From: CBDUEF01 sp018063485 | GTDB taxonomy: Bacteria > Pseudomonadota > Alphaproteobacteria > Rhodobacterales > Rhodobacteraceae | DNA: 64,000 bases | Reading direction: 5' to 3' | NCBI GenBank assembly: GCA_037045435.1 | Contig: JBAOID010000031.1 | Coordinates: 372,001-436,000, forward strand | Part shown: positions 1 to 9,587 of the stretch, piece after piece | How the letters are laid out: each line of letters begins with the position of its first letter | How positions within the stretch are numbered: position 1 is the first letter of the stretch | Translations under genes and position numbers: made by a program | Notes under the pieces: generated by a model | What the model was told of the DNA's origin: nothing | Seen by the model: the letters and a program-made list of their open reading frames with translations, nothing else | The model's database searches: none

Positions 1-525
1 GACAAACCCCGGAACCCCAACACCGATGGCTGATAGATCCCTCACGCCCACCCCCGCCTTGTGGCAAACACGCTGCAAAAGCATCTCGACAGCGTCAATC
101 ATTTCGACCACCGAAACCGGACCGGGGATACGTGAGATCACATCATCGGCAATCAGATTGCCCGCGAAATCAACGATAACCACCGTATGTTCGCGGTCTG
201 AGAGTTTCATCCCCGCCACCATATGCGCCGATCTGCGCACCCCCAGCGCCACCGCTGGCCGCCCGCGCCCGGCGTCGCCCTCGCGTGGCAGCACCACTTC
301 TTCAATCAGACCCGCTTCCAGCAGTTCCGAAGTGATCGTGGTCACCGAAGCCGGACTAACCCCCAGATCCTTGGCAAGTTGAACCCTTGGCACCAGCCCA
401 GCCGCACGGATTCGCTCAAAAACCTGTTGGCGCAGGGGCCGTAACGTATCCAGCAGCGGAGGAATCAATGGGCCAACGCCTGTGCGCACGTCCCTGACGT
501 CAGCTTTTGGCAACGCTCTGCTCAT
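1..525 (-). CDS. xylR: ROK-family transcriptional regulator, N-terminal part (probable xylose repressor)
   Basis: This gene is truncated by the window edge; 175 in-frame codons are visible and it starts with ATG at 525. Residues about 20-75 form a winged helix-turn-helix (RVQLAKDLGVSPASVT, then a recognition-helix-like TSELLEAGLIEEV). The start of the ROK actin-like fold follows, ending in IGVGVPGF at the edge, which matches the conserved ROK loop. It is divergent from xylF across a 210-bp AT-rich gap, the usual arrangement for a local repressor of xylose uptake and catabolism that responds to xylose. The family assignment is firm. The xylose specificity is inferred from the neighbours. Confidence 0.88.
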   Translation of the reverse strand, partial: MSRALPKADVRDVRTGVGPLIPPLLDTLRPLRQQVFERIRAAGLVPRVQLAKDLGVSPASVTTITSELLEAGLIEEVVLPREGDAGRGRPAVALGVRRSAHMVAGMKLSDREHTVVIVDFAGNLIADDVISRIPGPVSVVEMIDAVEMLLQRVCHKAGVGVRDLSAIGVGVPGFV

Positions 526-735
526 TTATTTGATCGCAAAACAAAAAGCATGTAAATCTCCCCTGTTTCTTGCGAAAATTGCTGCAATGCGGCAAAATAT
601 CGATCAATTCTTACGTCACAACAGGTTTATAGATCATTTTTATTTTGACAACTGAATTTATTAGCGCCAGCTTTCTCATGCCCCGGCGAATCTGCCGGGC
701 CGGCTTTTGCAGGCCGATTCTATAGGGAGGATACT
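526..735. promoter_or_regulatory. Divergent xylR/xylF control region with palindromic operator candidate
   Basis: This 210-bp AT-rich gap separates the divergent ROK regulator and xylF. It contains a perfect 11-bp palindrome, ATTGCTGCAAT, at 578-588, flanked by further TTGC/GCAA symmetry. A TTGATCG at 529-535 is mirrored by CGATCAA at 601-607. A TTGACA at 645-650 could be a -35 box for xylF, but I see no good -10 at the right distance. The xylF ribosome-binding site is the GGGAGG at 724-729. Operator function is an inference. Confidence 0.4.
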
Positions 736-1761
736 ATGCGCAATGCCATTCTCGTCGCAGTAATCGCTGCGGCAGGTTTCTCGTCTGCCGCTTACGCTCA
801 AGGCAAAGTGGTCGGCGTTTCGTGGTCGAACTTTCAGGAAGAGCGTTGGAAAACTGACGAAGCCGCTATCAAAGCCGCTTTGGAAGCCAATGGCGACACC
901 TATATCTCTGCCGATGCACAAGCCTCTGCTGCCAAGCAGTTGACCGATGTTGAGGCCCTTATCGCCCAAGGCGCAAACGCCCTGATCATTCTGGCGATGG
1001 ACAAAGACGCCATCGGCCCGGCTGTCGACAAGGCCGCAGCCGAAGGTATTCCTGTCGTTGGCTATGACCGCCTGATCGAAGACAACCGCGCTTTCTACCT
1101 GACCTTTGACAACAAGGGTGTCGGCAAGATCATCGCGGAAACCGTCAAAGCGGCCAAACCCGAAGGCAACTATGCCATCATCAAGGGCGACCCCGGCGAT
1201 CCGAACGCCGCCTTCCTGCTGGAAGGCATGATGGAAGTGATTGGCGGCGACGTGACTGCCGGCAAGATCAAGATTGTCGGTGAGGCCTTCTCGGATGGTT
1301 GGAAGCCGGAAAATGCCCAAAAGAACATGGAGCAGATCCTGACTGCGAACAACAACGCAGTCGATGCGGTTCTGGCCGAAAATGACGGCATGGCAGGCGG
1401 CGCGATTGCAGCCCTGTCGGCCCAGGGGTTGAATGTGCCGATCGGTGGCCAGGACGGCGACCTTGCCGCGCTGAACCGTGTGGCTCGTGGCACCCAGACC
1501 GTTTCGGTTTGGAAAGACTCACGCGAACTTGGCAAGGCAGCGGCAGATATCGCCTCGGCTTTGGCGGGTGGTGCGGCACTTGATGCCATTCCGAACGCAG
1601 TGAAGTGGTCGGGCGGCGACAAGGGTGTAGAGATGAACGCCATCTTCCTCGCCCCGACCCCGATCACCAAGGACAACCTGAATGTCGTGATCGACGCGGG
1701 CCATATCTCGAAAGAGCAGGCTTGCGAAGGCGCGATGGCCGATGTTGCCGCTTGCAAGTGA
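736..1761 (+). CDS. xylF: D-xylose ABC transporter, periplasmic substrate-binding protein
   Basis: The 341-residue product binds D-xylose in the periplasm and delivers it to XylH/XylG. It has a signal peptide (residues 1-21, cleavage after SAAYA) followed by a periplasmic-binding fold of the ribose/xylose type, with VVGVSWSNFQEERWKTDEA near the N-terminus and DKDAIGPAVDKA, GYDRLI and ENDGMAGGAI further in. Length matches XylF proteins. The start has a strong GGGAGG seven bases upstream. It is first in the operon xylF-xylH-xylG-xylB-xylA and is followed by a stable hairpin that may set its higher expression. Confidence 0.95.
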   Translation: MRNAILVAVIAAAGFSSAAYAQGKVVGVSWSNFQEERWKTDEAAIKAALEANGDTYISADAQASAAKQLTDVEALIAQGANALIILAMDKDAIGPAVDKAAAEGIPVVGYDRLIEDNRAFYLTFDNKGVGKIIAETVKAAKPEGNYAIIKGDPGDPNAAFLLEGMMEVIGGDVTAGKIKIVGEAFSDGWKPENAQKNMEQILTANNNAVDAVLAENDGMAGGAIAALSAQGLNVPIGGQDGDLAALNRVARGTQTVSVWKDSRELGKAAADIASALAGGAALDAIPNAVKWSGGDKGVEMNAIFLAPTPITKDNLNVVIDAGHISKEQACEGAMADVAACK

Positions 1762-1768
1762 TTTGAAC

Positions 1769-1797
1769 CCGGTGCCCGCCCGGCCGGTGGGCACCGG
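1769..1797 (+). terminator. Stable intercistronic hairpin between xylF and xylH
   Basis: A perfect 9-bp inverted repeat CCGGTGCCC (1769-1777) / GGGCACCGG (1789-1797) with an 11-base loop lies eight bases after the xylF stop. No T-run follows, so it is more likely a 3'-end stabiliser or partial terminator than a full stop. Such hairpins after binding-protein genes commonly raise their mRNA relative to the permease genes. Confidence 0.6.
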
Positions 1798-1902
1798 ACC
1801 CTCGCCACGATATGCAGGCGCAAACCGCGCCCCACACCGGAGCCGCGACGGCAGTGGCCTGACCACGCGTCCCCGCCCCCCTTGCGTTGTGCTGGACGAA
1901 CC

Positions 1903-3229
1903 ATGACCGAAACTTCCAAACCCGCTGACCCATCGCCGCAAAACGCCGACCTTGGCCTTGCCGCCCGATTCCTGCGCGACACCGAGATTGACACCCGTGT
2001 TCTGGGCATGGCCGGTGCAATGCTGCTGATCTGGATCGGATTTCATCTTTACGGATTGATATTCAAGGACTTCGGCGCTTTTCTTGACCCCGCGCAACCT
2101 GTGGAATCTGTCGGTGCAAACCTCATCCATCGGCATCATGGCCACCGGCATGGTGCTGGTGATCATCGCACGCAATATTGACCTGTCCGTCGGCTCGATG
2201 CTGGGCTTTTGCGCCATCATCATGGGCATGGTGCAGGTGTATTGGCTACCGCCGCTGATCGGCCTTGGCCACCCGATGATCTGGATCATCACGGCTCTGG
2301 TGGGGATGGCCGTAGGCGCCTTGATCGGGGCCTTTCACGGCTGGCTGATCGCCTATCTGAGCATTCCGTCCTTTATCGTAACCCTGGGCGGCCTGTTGGT
2401 CTGGCGCGGTGCTGCCTTTCTGGTGGCGCGCGGCGAAACCATCTCGCCGGTTGATCCCACCTTTGCCCTGATCGGCGGCGGGCCTTATGGTGCTGTGGGC
2501 GCGGTGGGCAGTTGGATCGTCGGCTTGATTGCCTGCGTCTTTATCCTCTGGGGCCTTTTTAACAGCCGCAAACAGCGCATCACTTTCGATTTCCCGCTGC
2601 GCCCGATGTGGGCCGAGATCTTTCTTGCCGTCATGGGCTGCGGGCTGGTTGTGATCGCAGTGCTGGTGGTGAACGCCTATCAATGGCCCATCGGCATCGT
2701 GCGCGCCTATGCCGCCAAAAACGCCATTACCACTGATCCTGCTGAACTGCACATCAGCTATGGTTTTGCGATCCCGGTGTTGATCATGGTCGCGGTTGCC
2801 ATTGTGATGAACATCTTGATGACCAGAACCCGCTTTGGCCGCTATGTTTTCGCCATCGGCGGCAATCCCGAAGCCGCCGCCCTGTCAGGTATCAACACCA
2901 AATGGATGACGGTAAAGATCTTCGCCCTGATGGGCTTTCTGGTCGGGCTGTCCTCGGTTGTGGCCTCGGCCCGTCTGAACTCGGCCACCAATGCGCTGGG
3001 AGAGTTGGACGAGCTATACGTCATCGCTGCCGCCGTCATAGGCGGCACCTCACTGGCGGGCGGCGTGGGCACCATCTTTGGCGCAATCCTTGGCGCGCTG
3101 GTGATGCAAAGCCTGCAAACGGGCATGGTGCTGATCGGCTTTGATGCGGCGCTGCAAAAGATCGTGGTCGGAGGCGTGCTGGTTCTCGCCGTCTATCTCG
3201 ATATCCTTTATCGCCGCAAAACCAAATAG
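1903..3229 (+). CDS. xylH: D-xylose ABC transporter permease, frameshifted near 2086
   Basis: This is the membrane permease of the xylose importer. Codons from ATG 1903 encode a cytoplasmic N-terminus and TM1 (VLGMAGAMLLIWIGFHLYG) up to FGAFL at 2085. One extra base (about 2083-2086) then shifts the frame, and the rest continues to 3229 as TPRNLWNLSVQTSS, GMVLVIIARNIDLSVGS and further TM segments with the conserved AALSGINTKW and AAAVIGGTSLAGGVGT. Joined, the protein is about 440 residues, as expected. A TTG at 2084 could start the second part but would drop TM1. The conserved motif is exactly restored by removing one base, so a sequencing error is likely; real inactivation is possible. Confidence 0.9.
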
Positions 3230-3242
3230 GGGAACCAAACAC

Positions 3243-4004
3243 ATGGCACAAAACACCGGAACCCCGCTGGTCGAGTTGCGCGACATCTCGATTTCCTTTG
3301 GCGGCATCAAGGCCGTTGATCACGTCTCGATTGATCTTTACCCCGGCGAAGTCGTGGGCCTGCTCGGCCATAACGGCGCTGGCAAATCCACGCTGATCAA
3401 ATGCCTGTCGGGGGCCTACCGCGCCGATGCGGGCGAAATCCTGATCAACGGTGAAAAGGTTGATATCCGCTCACCCATCGACGCGCGCAGTCTCAACATC
3501 GAGACGATCTATCAAACCCTTGCGCTGGCCGACAATCTCGACGCCGCCTCAAATCTGTTTTTGGGGCGTGAACTGGTCACCAAGGCAGGCTTTGTCGATG
3601 ATGCCCAGATGGAGGCCGAAACCCGCAAGATCATGGCACGGCTGAACCCGAATTTCCGAAAATTCCATGTCCCCGTCTCGGCCCTGTCAGGGGGGCAGCG
3701 CCAATCGGTGGCCATCGCCCGCGCGGTCTATTTCAACGCCAAGATCCTGATCATGGATGAGCCCACCGCCGCCCTTGGCCCGCATGAGACGCAAATGGTC
3801 GCCGACCTGATCAAGGAGCTGAAAGCACAGGGCCTTGGCATCTTCCTGATCGACCATGACATCCATTCGGTGATGCAGCTTTGCGACCGCGCCGCAGTGA
3901 TGAAAAACGGCGAATTGGTCGGCACCGTCAATGTCGATGAGGTGACGGATGAGGATATCCTTGGCATGATCATCTTGGGCAAGAAACCTGCGAAGGCCGC
4001 TTGA
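3243..4004 (+). CDS. xylG: D-xylose ABC transporter ATP-binding protein
   Basis: The 253-residue cytoplasmic ATPase energises xylose uptake. It has Walker A GHNGAGKST, signature SGGQRQSVAIARA, Walker B ILIMDEPTAAL and a switch His in LIDHDIHSV. The start is ATG 3243, just after xylH (stop 3229), with AGGGG upstream; the reading frame is open further upstream but overlaps xylH. It has a single ABC domain, unlike the two-domain E. coli XylG of about 510 residues. Single-domain versions are usual for sugar importers of this group and presumably work as a homodimer. Its stop is followed directly by the xylB start. Confidence 0.93.
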   Translation: MAQNTGTPLVELRDISISFGGIKAVDHVSIDLYPGEVVGLLGHNGAGKSTLIKCLSGAYRADAGEILINGEKVDIRSPIDARSLNIETIYQTLALADNLDAASNLFLGRELVTKAGFVDDAQMEAETRKIMARLNPNFRKFHVPVSALSGGQRQSVAIARAVYFNAKILIMDEPTAALGPHETQMVADLIKELKAQGLGIFLIDHDIHSVMQLCDRAAVMKNGELVGTVNVDEVTDEDILGMIILGKKPAKAA

Positions 4005-5435
4005 ATGTATATCGGGCTTGATCTTGGCACTTCGGGACTGAAAGGTGTTCTGATTGACGACAGCCAGCGCGTGCTGGCCGAGGCCTCTGCCCCCTTGACC
4101 GTTCGGCGCCTGTTTGAAGGTTGGAGCGAGCAAGACCCGGCGCAATGGATCAGTGCCGCAGAAACCGTATTGGGTCAGCTTGCAACCCATGGCCCCATCC
4201 GCGCCATCGGCCTGTCTGGCCATATGCACGGGGCCACGGTGCTCGACGCCTCAAATCAGGTGCTGCGCCCCTGCATGTTGTGGAACGATACCCGAAGCCA
4301 TCTGGAGGCCGCGCAGATGGATGCCAACCCGGCCTTTCGCGCCATCAGCGGCAATATCGTGTTCCCCGGCTTTACCGCGCCCAAGGTCGAATGGCTGCGC
4401 AGCCATGAACCGGCCCTATGGTCGCGCATTGCCATGATCTTGCTGCCGAAAGACTACCTGCGCCTGTGGCTGACCGGCGACCATATATCCGAGATGTCGG
4501 ATTCTGCGGGCACAGCATGGTTTGACACCGGACGGCGCGACTGGTCGGATAATCTGCTATCGGCCTGCCACCTGACCCGCGCTCAAATGCCCAAGCTGAT
4601 CGAAGGCTCTAGCGCCTCCGGCACCCTTCGCCCCGAACTCGCTGCCCGTCTTGGCCTTCCCCCGGGGGTGATCGTGGCTGGAGGAGGTGGCGACAATGCC
4701 GCCGCTGGCGTCGGTGTCGGTGTTGTGCGCGCGGGCGAGGCTTTCGTGTCGCTTGGCACCTCGGGCGTGCTCTTTGCCGCAAACAACGGCTATCAGCCCG
4801 ATCCTGCCACCGCCGTGCATACCTTCTGTCACGCCCTGCCCGCCACTTGGCACCAGATGGGCGTGATCCTTGCCGCAACCGACGCATTGAACTGGTATGC
4901 GGGCCTTGTCGGCCAAACCGCCGCCACCTTGACCGGCGAACTCGGCCCGCTGCAAGCGCCTTCCAAAACCCGTTTCCTGCCCTACCTGGGCGGCGAGCGC
5001 ACCCCCCTGAACGATGCCGCCATTCGTGGCGCTTTCATCGGGCTGGAACATTCCACCGACCGCAGCGCAGGCACCCGCGCCGTGCTGGAGGGCGTGACTT
5101 TCGCCATCCGCGATTGCCGCGATGCCTTGGCCTCGACCGGCACCAGGCTGGAACACCTGATCGCCGTCGGCGGCGGCTCGCGGTCCGACTACTGGCTTTG
5201 CGCCATCGCCACCGCCCTTGATATCCCCGTCCAAATTCCTGCTGCCGGGGATTTCGGCGGCGCTTTCGGTTCGGCTCGTCTTGCGATCATGGCCGCCACC
5301 GGGGCGGGGGCAGAAATCGCCACCCTTCCCCCAATCGCCCGCGTGATCCAACCCGATCGCGCCCTTTCCGACGCATTCGACGCCGGCCACGCCCGCTACC
5401 GCGCCGCCCAATCTGCCATCAGGAGCCTGACATGA
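4005..5435 (+). CDS. xylB: Xylulokinase
   Basis: The product (476 residues) phosphorylates D-xylulose to D-xylulose 5-phosphate using ATP. It is an FGGY-family kinase with MYIGLDLGTSGLKGVLID at the start (phosphate-binding loop), GLSGHMHGATVLD, the GGGGDNAAAGVGVG segment in the middle and IAVGGGSRSDYW near the C-terminus (adenosine pocket). Its length is typical. It abuts xylG with no gap and overlaps xylA by ATGA, so translation is coupled along the operon. Confidence 0.95.
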   Translation: MYIGLDLGTSGLKGVLIDDSQRVLAEASAPLTVRRLFEGWSEQDPAQWISAAETVLGQLATHGPIRAIGLSGHMHGATVLDASNQVLRPCMLWNDTRSHLEAAQMDANPAFRAISGNIVFPGFTAPKVEWLRSHEPALWSRIAMILLPKDYLRLWLTGDHISEMSDSAGTAWFDTGRRDWSDNLLSACHLTRAQMPKLIEGSSASGTLRPELAARLGLPPGVIVAGGGGDNAAAGVGVGVVRAGEAFVSLGTSGVLFAANNGYQPDPATAVHTFCHALPATWHQMGVILAATDALNWYAGLVGQTAATLTGELGPLQAPSKTRFLPYLGGERTPLNDAAIRGAFIGLEHSTDRSAGTRAVLEGVTFAIRDCRDALASTGTRLEHLIAVGGGSRSDYWLCAIATALDIPVQIPAAGDFGGAFGSARLAIMAATGAGAEIATLPPIARVIQPDRALSDAFDAGHARYRAAQSAIRSLT

Positions 5436-6733
5436 CCGATTTTTTCAAGAACATTCCCCAGATCAGATTTGAAGGCACCGACAGCACCAATGAATTCGCT
5501 TTTCGCCACTACGATCCCGATGAGGTGATCCTTGGCAAACGGATGGAGGACCATCTTCGCTTTGCGGTTGCCTATTGGCACTCCTTCGCTTGGCCGGGTG
5601 GCGATCCTTTCGGCGGCCAAACCCTGCAACGCCCCTGGTTCGGCGACAGCATGGATCTGGCCAGACTGAAAGCCGATGTCGCGTTTGAGATGTTCGATAT
5701 TCTGGGCACCCCGTTCTATTGCTTCCACGATGCCGACGTCCGCCCCGAGGGTGCAACCTTCGCTGAAAGTCGCCGCAATCTAGAGGAAATCGTTGATTAC
5801 CTTGGGCAAAAGCAATCTACCCACAAGGCGAAACTCCTTTGGGGCACCGCCAATATGTTCAGCCACGCGCGCTGGATGGCAGGGGCTGCCACCAACCCCG
5901 ACCCCGAGGTCTATGCCTTTGCCGCTGCAACCGTGAAATCTTGCATGGATGCCACGATGAAGCTGGGCGGGCAGAACTACGTTCTTTGGGGCGGACGAGA
6001 GGGTTACGAAACGCTTCTCAACACTGACCTGAGCAAGGAACGCGCCCATGCTGGCCGCTTTTTGCAATCGGTGGTGGAATACAAACACAAGATCGGTTTC
6101 AAAGGTGCGATCCTGATCGAGCCAAAACCGCAAGAGCCGTCCAAGCATCAATACGACTACGATGTCGCCACGGTTTACGGATTTCTCAAGGATTTCGGGT
6201 TGGAAAAAGAGGTGCAGGTCAACATCGAGCAAGGCCACGCCATACTTGCAGGCCACAGCTTTGAACATGAAATCGCCACCGCAGCGGCGCTTGGCATCTT
6301 TGGCTCCATCGACATGAACCGCAACGATTACCAATCAGGCTGGGACACCGACCAGTTTCCCAACAACCACGCCGAAAAGACCTTGGCTTTCTACGAGATC
6401 CTGCGCGCAGGTGGCTACACCACCGGCGGCACCAATTTTGACGCGAAGATCCGTCGCCAAAGCCTTGATCCCGAAGACCTGATCCTTGCCCATGTCGGCG
6501 GGATGGATACCTGCGCCCGCGCACTAAAGGCCGCCGCCTATCTTTACGAGGATGGCATATTGGAAGCCGCCCGCAACGCCCGTTACGCCGGATGGGACCG
6601 CGAAGGCGCGAAAGCCATGCTTGCTCAACCGCTTGAGGTTATCGCAGCGGCGGTGGAAAGCTCCAACATCAATCCCAAACCCCGCTCGGGGCGTCAGGAA
6701 CGTCTGGAAAACCTGTGGAATTACTACATCTGA
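5432..6733 (+). CDS. xylA: Xylose isomerase
   Basis: The 433-residue enzyme converts D-xylose to D-xylulose, the substrate of XylB. Metal and catalytic motifs are visible: FCFHDADVRPEG-type segment (YCFHDADVRPEG), LWGGREGYE, ILIEPKPQEPSKHQYDYD, NIEQGHA and GSIDMNRNDYQSGWDTDQFP. It belongs to the long class II isomerases. It overlaps xylB by four bases and closes the xylose operon. The next gene overlaps its last 19 bases. Confidence 0.97.
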   Translation: MTDFFKNIPQIRFEGTDSTNEFAFRHYDPDEVILGKRMEDHLRFAVAYWHSFAWPGGDPFGGQTLQRPWFGDSMDLARLKADVAFEMFDILGTPFYCFHDADVRPEGATFAESRRNLEEIVDYLGQKQSTHKAKLLWGTANMFSHARWMAGAATNPDPEVYAFAAATVKSCMDATMKLGGQNYVLWGGREGYETLLNTDLSKERAHAGRFLQSVVEYKHKIGFKGAILIEPKPQEPSKHQYDYDVATVYGFLKDFGLEKEVQVNIEQGHAILAGHSFEHEIATAAALGIFGSIDMNRNDYQSGWDTDQFPNNHAEKTLAFYEILRAGGYTTGGTNFDAKIRRQSLDPEDLILAHVGGMDTCARALKAAAYLYEDGILEAARNARYAGWDREGAKAMLAQPLEVIAAAVESSNINPKPRSGRQERLENLWNYYI

Positions 6734-8031
6734 ACCTGTCCCGGCGGCGTGCGTTAAGCCTTGCCGCGGGGGCCGCCTTTGCGGCTGCATTTCCACAACT
6801 GGCCCTTGCCGCCCGCACCCCCGAAGACGTGTTGACCAACTGGTATCGACTGGTCCTCGAACTGGTGCGCCATACCCCCACCTGTTCGCCCCCCGTCGCC
6901 GCGCGCGCCTTTGCCTATCTGGGCGTCACGGCCTATGAGGCGCTGGCGTCTGGCACAGCGGGCCTCGCGCCGCTGTCGGGTCAGTTGACCGACCTTGCCG
7001 CCGCCCCCAAGCGCCAAGCCGGCGCCTATGACGAGGCCGCCGTCCTGCACGCCGCCCTTACCTCGGCCGTAAGCCGCTATTTCGAAAATACCGGACCCAC
7101 CGGCCAACGCGCGATGAAGGCGATGGCTGACCGGATCAAACCAACCGCCAGCCCCGAAGTGCTGGCCCGCAGCGCCGTCCATGGTCAGGCAATCGCCGAT
7201 CATATCTGGCAATGGTCGCAGAACGACGGCGGTGCCAAGGTGGAAAATCTGGGCTTTCCCTATAGCTACACGCCCATACCTGGCAACCAGAACTGGGTTC
7301 CCACCAGCAAGATCATTCTGCAACAGGCCCCCTTGCTCCCTGATTGGGGCAAAAACCGCCCCTTCGCGATGCCCACCCCCGACGCCGCCAAAATCGGCCC
7401 GCCCCCCGCCTACAGTGAAGACCCCACCTCCGAGTTCTACAAACAAGCGCGCGAGGTTTATGACGCCTCCATCAACCCCAGCCAAGAACATCTGGCGATG
7501 GCCTATTTCTGGTCCGATGATGCGATGCTGTCCTACACGCCGCCCGGCCATTGGATCGTGATTGCAATGGATGCGCTGGCCGCACAAAGCGCCCCCGCCG
7601 CCCATTGCGCCCGTGTGCTGGCCCTGCTGGGCATCACCGTCGCCGATGCGTTCATCGCCTGCTGGCAGTCGAAATTCGAGTACAACCTTGTCCGCCCCGT
7701 CACCTATATCAATCGCTTCATTGATCCCAACTGGAGACCGCTGCTGATCACCCCACCCTTCCCCGAATACCCTTCGGGCCATTCCACCCAATCGGGTGCA
7801 GCGGCTGCCATTCTGACCCATCTGATCGGCGACAACCATGCGTTCACCGATGATGCCCAGAATGCCGATGGCCTTCCCGCCCGCAGCTTCACCTCGTTCA
7901 ACCAAGCGGCTGAAGAGGCTGCGATTTCAAGACTTTATGGCGGTATCCACTACCGTGCGGCCATCGAGAACGGCGTGGCCCAAGGCCACCACGTTGCCAC
8001 TTTCGCCGCCGCCCTCAAAACCGAAGGTTGA
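6715..8031 (+). CDS. Tat-exported PAP2 / vanadium haloperoxidase-like protein
   Basis: The 438-residue product begins with a twin-arginine-type signal (LSRRRALSLAAGAAFAAAF), implying export in folded form. It carries the PAP2/vanadium-haloperoxidase site: K about 320 and RP about 327 (KFEYNLVRPVTYIN), PSGHSTQSG about 353-361 and a C-terminal SRLYGGIHY with His about 410. Members are acid phosphatases or vanadate-dependent haloperoxidases; sequence alone does not decide which. The GTG start at 6715 overlaps the end of xylA by 19 bases, and the gene runs into the FG-GAP gene at 8036. It has no obvious link to xylose. Confidence 0.85.
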   Translation: MELLHLNLSRRRALSLAAGAAFAAAFPQLALAARTPEDVLTNWYRLVLELVRHTPTCSPPVAARAFAYLGVTAYEALASGTAGLAPLSGQLTDLAAAPKRQAGAYDEAAVLHAALTSAVSRYFENTGPTGQRAMKAMADRIKPTASPEVLARSAVHGQAIADHIWQWSQNDGGAKVENLGFPYSYTPIPGNQNWVPTSKIILQQAPLLPDWGKNRPFAMPTPDAAKIGPPPAYSEDPTSEFYKQAREVYDASINPSQEHLAMAYFWSDDAMLSYTPPGHWIVIAMDALAAQSAPAAHCARVLALLGITVADAFIACWQSKFEYNLVRPVTYINRFIDPNWRPLLITPPFPEYPSGHSTQSGAAAAILTHLIGDNHAFTDDAQNADGLPARSFTSFNQAAEEAAISRLYGGIHYRAAIENGVAQGHHVATFAAALKTEG

Positions 8032-8035
8032 TCCC

Positions 8036-9583
8036 GTGCGCCTTATACTCGCCTTGCTGTTCGCCGCCAGTGCGGCCAATGCCCAAACCCGATTTACCGA
8101 AACCACCGCCTCCGGTATCGACAGCCGCTACACGGGCGAGTGGCAATATATGGTCGGTGGCGGCGTTGCCACCTTCGATTGCAACGGTGATGGGTTCGAG
8201 GATGTCTATCTCGCGGGCGGTGAGGGCGCTGCCGGCTTTTACCGCAACATCTCGACCAAAGGCGGGACGATCGAGTTTCAAAAACTCGACAATGGGCTGG
8301 ATATGAAAGGCGTTACCGGGGCTTATCCCATTGATATTGATGGAGACGGCATTACCGATCTGGCCATCTTGCGGGTTGGTGAGAATTTCTTGATGCGCGG
8401 CACCGGCAATTGCCACTTCAGGCGCGCGAATGAGGATTGGGGGTTTGACGGCGGCGACGCGTGGTCCACCGCCTTTGCCGCCACCTGGGAAAAGGGCGCA
8501 GACTGGCCAACTCTGGCGGTGGGCAATTACATCGACCGCACGCAAGACGCGTTCCCTTGGGGTTCTTGCACCGACAATTGGCTGCACCGCCCCGATGGCA
8601 TCGGCTTTGCCAAGCCTGTGCCACTGAAACCCAGCTATTGCGCCCTGTCCATGCTGTTCACCGATTGGAACAATTCCGGGCAAGCCAGCCTGCGCGTCTC
8701 GAATGATCGCGAGTATTACAAGGGCGGCCAAGAGCAGCTTTGGCACATCACGCCTGGCGAACCGCCCCGATCTTACACGCCATCCGAGGGTTGGTCAAAG
8801 CTGCAAATCTGGGGCATGGGCATTGCAGAGGCAGATCTTAACGCCGACGGTCTGCCCGAGTATTTTCTGACAAGCATGGCTGATAACAAACTGCAATCCC
8901 TGACAAAATCTCAAGACGCCCCAGTCTATTTTGATGTGGCGCTCGCCCATGGCGTTACCGCACAACGGCCCTATACCGGTGGCGATGTGCGCCCTTCAAC
9001 CGCATGGCATTCACAATTTGCCGATGTGAACAATGATGGCCGCCTTGATCTTTTCATCGCCAAAGGCAATGTCGCTGAAATGCCGGATTTCGCGCAGAAA
9101 GACCCCAACAATCTGCTGATCCAACAAGCAGATGGCACCTTTGCCGAACAGGGCGAGGCAGCGGGTGTCGCCTCGATGGAAACCGCACGAGGGGCAAGTT
9201 TGGCGGATTTCAATCTGGATGGAAAACTTGATCTTCTGGTCGTAAACCGCTGGAACTCTGCGCAAATCTGGCGAAATGATACCCCAGATGCGGGTGGCTT
9301 TCTGATGCTGGCGGTGATTGAAACCGGGGCCAATCGTAACGCCATCGGGGCGGTGATTGAGGTGAAAACCGAAACCGGCCTGCAACGCTACACCCTTGCC
9401 ATCGGCGGCGGTCATGCCAGCGGTCAACTTGGCTGGCGTCATTTCGGCCTTGGGAGGGCAACTGCGGCACAGGTGCGCGTGATCTGGCCGGATGGGCAGT
9501 CTGACAATTGGCAGACCCTGGCCGCGAATGGGTTTTATCGTCTGGCCAAGGGACAGTCGGCAACGGCTATTGACCAGCCATGA
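8036..9583 (+). CDS. Exported FG-GAP repeat / ASPIC-UnbV domain protein (CRTAC1-like)
   Basis: The GTG start at 8036, four bases after the previous stop, gives 515 residues with a signal peptide (MRLILALLFAASAANA). The body is a beta-propeller with several calcium-binding FG-GAP/VCBS repeats: DCNGDGFEDVYLAGG (about 48), DIDGDGITDLAIL (about 98), DLNADGLPEYF, DVNNDGRLDLFIAKG and DFNLDGKLDLLVV. An ASPIC/UnbV domain is at about residues 430-505 (NAIGAVIEVKTETG, VRVIWPDGQS). It is probably periplasmic or extracellular. It is co-transcribed with the haloperoxidase-like gene, and such pairs suggest a joint extracellular function that is not defined. Confidence 0.85.
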   Translation: MRLILALLFAASAANAQTRFTETTASGIDSRYTGEWQYMVGGGVATFDCNGDGFEDVYLAGGEGAAGFYRNISTKGGTIEFQKLDNGLDMKGVTGAYPIDIDGDGITDLAILRVGENFLMRGTGNCHFRRANEDWGFDGGDAWSTAFAATWEKGADWPTLAVGNYIDRTQDAFPWGSCTDNWLHRPDGIGFAKPVPLKPSYCALSMLFTDWNNSGQASLRVSNDREYYKGGQEQLWHITPGEPPRSYTPSEGWSKLQIWGMGIAEADLNADGLPEYFLTSMADNKLQSLTKSQDAPVYFDVALAHGVTAQRPYTGGDVRPSTAWHSQFADVNNDGRLDLFIAKGNVAEMPDFAQKDPNNLLIQQADGTFAEQGEAAGVASMETARGASLADFNLDGKLDLLVVNRWNSAQIWRNDTPDAGGFLMLAVIETGANRNAIGAVIEVKTETGLQRYTLAIGGGHASGQLGWRHFGLGRATAAQVRVIWPDGQSDNWQTLAANGFYRLAKGQSATAIDQP

Positions 9584-9587
9584 AAAA

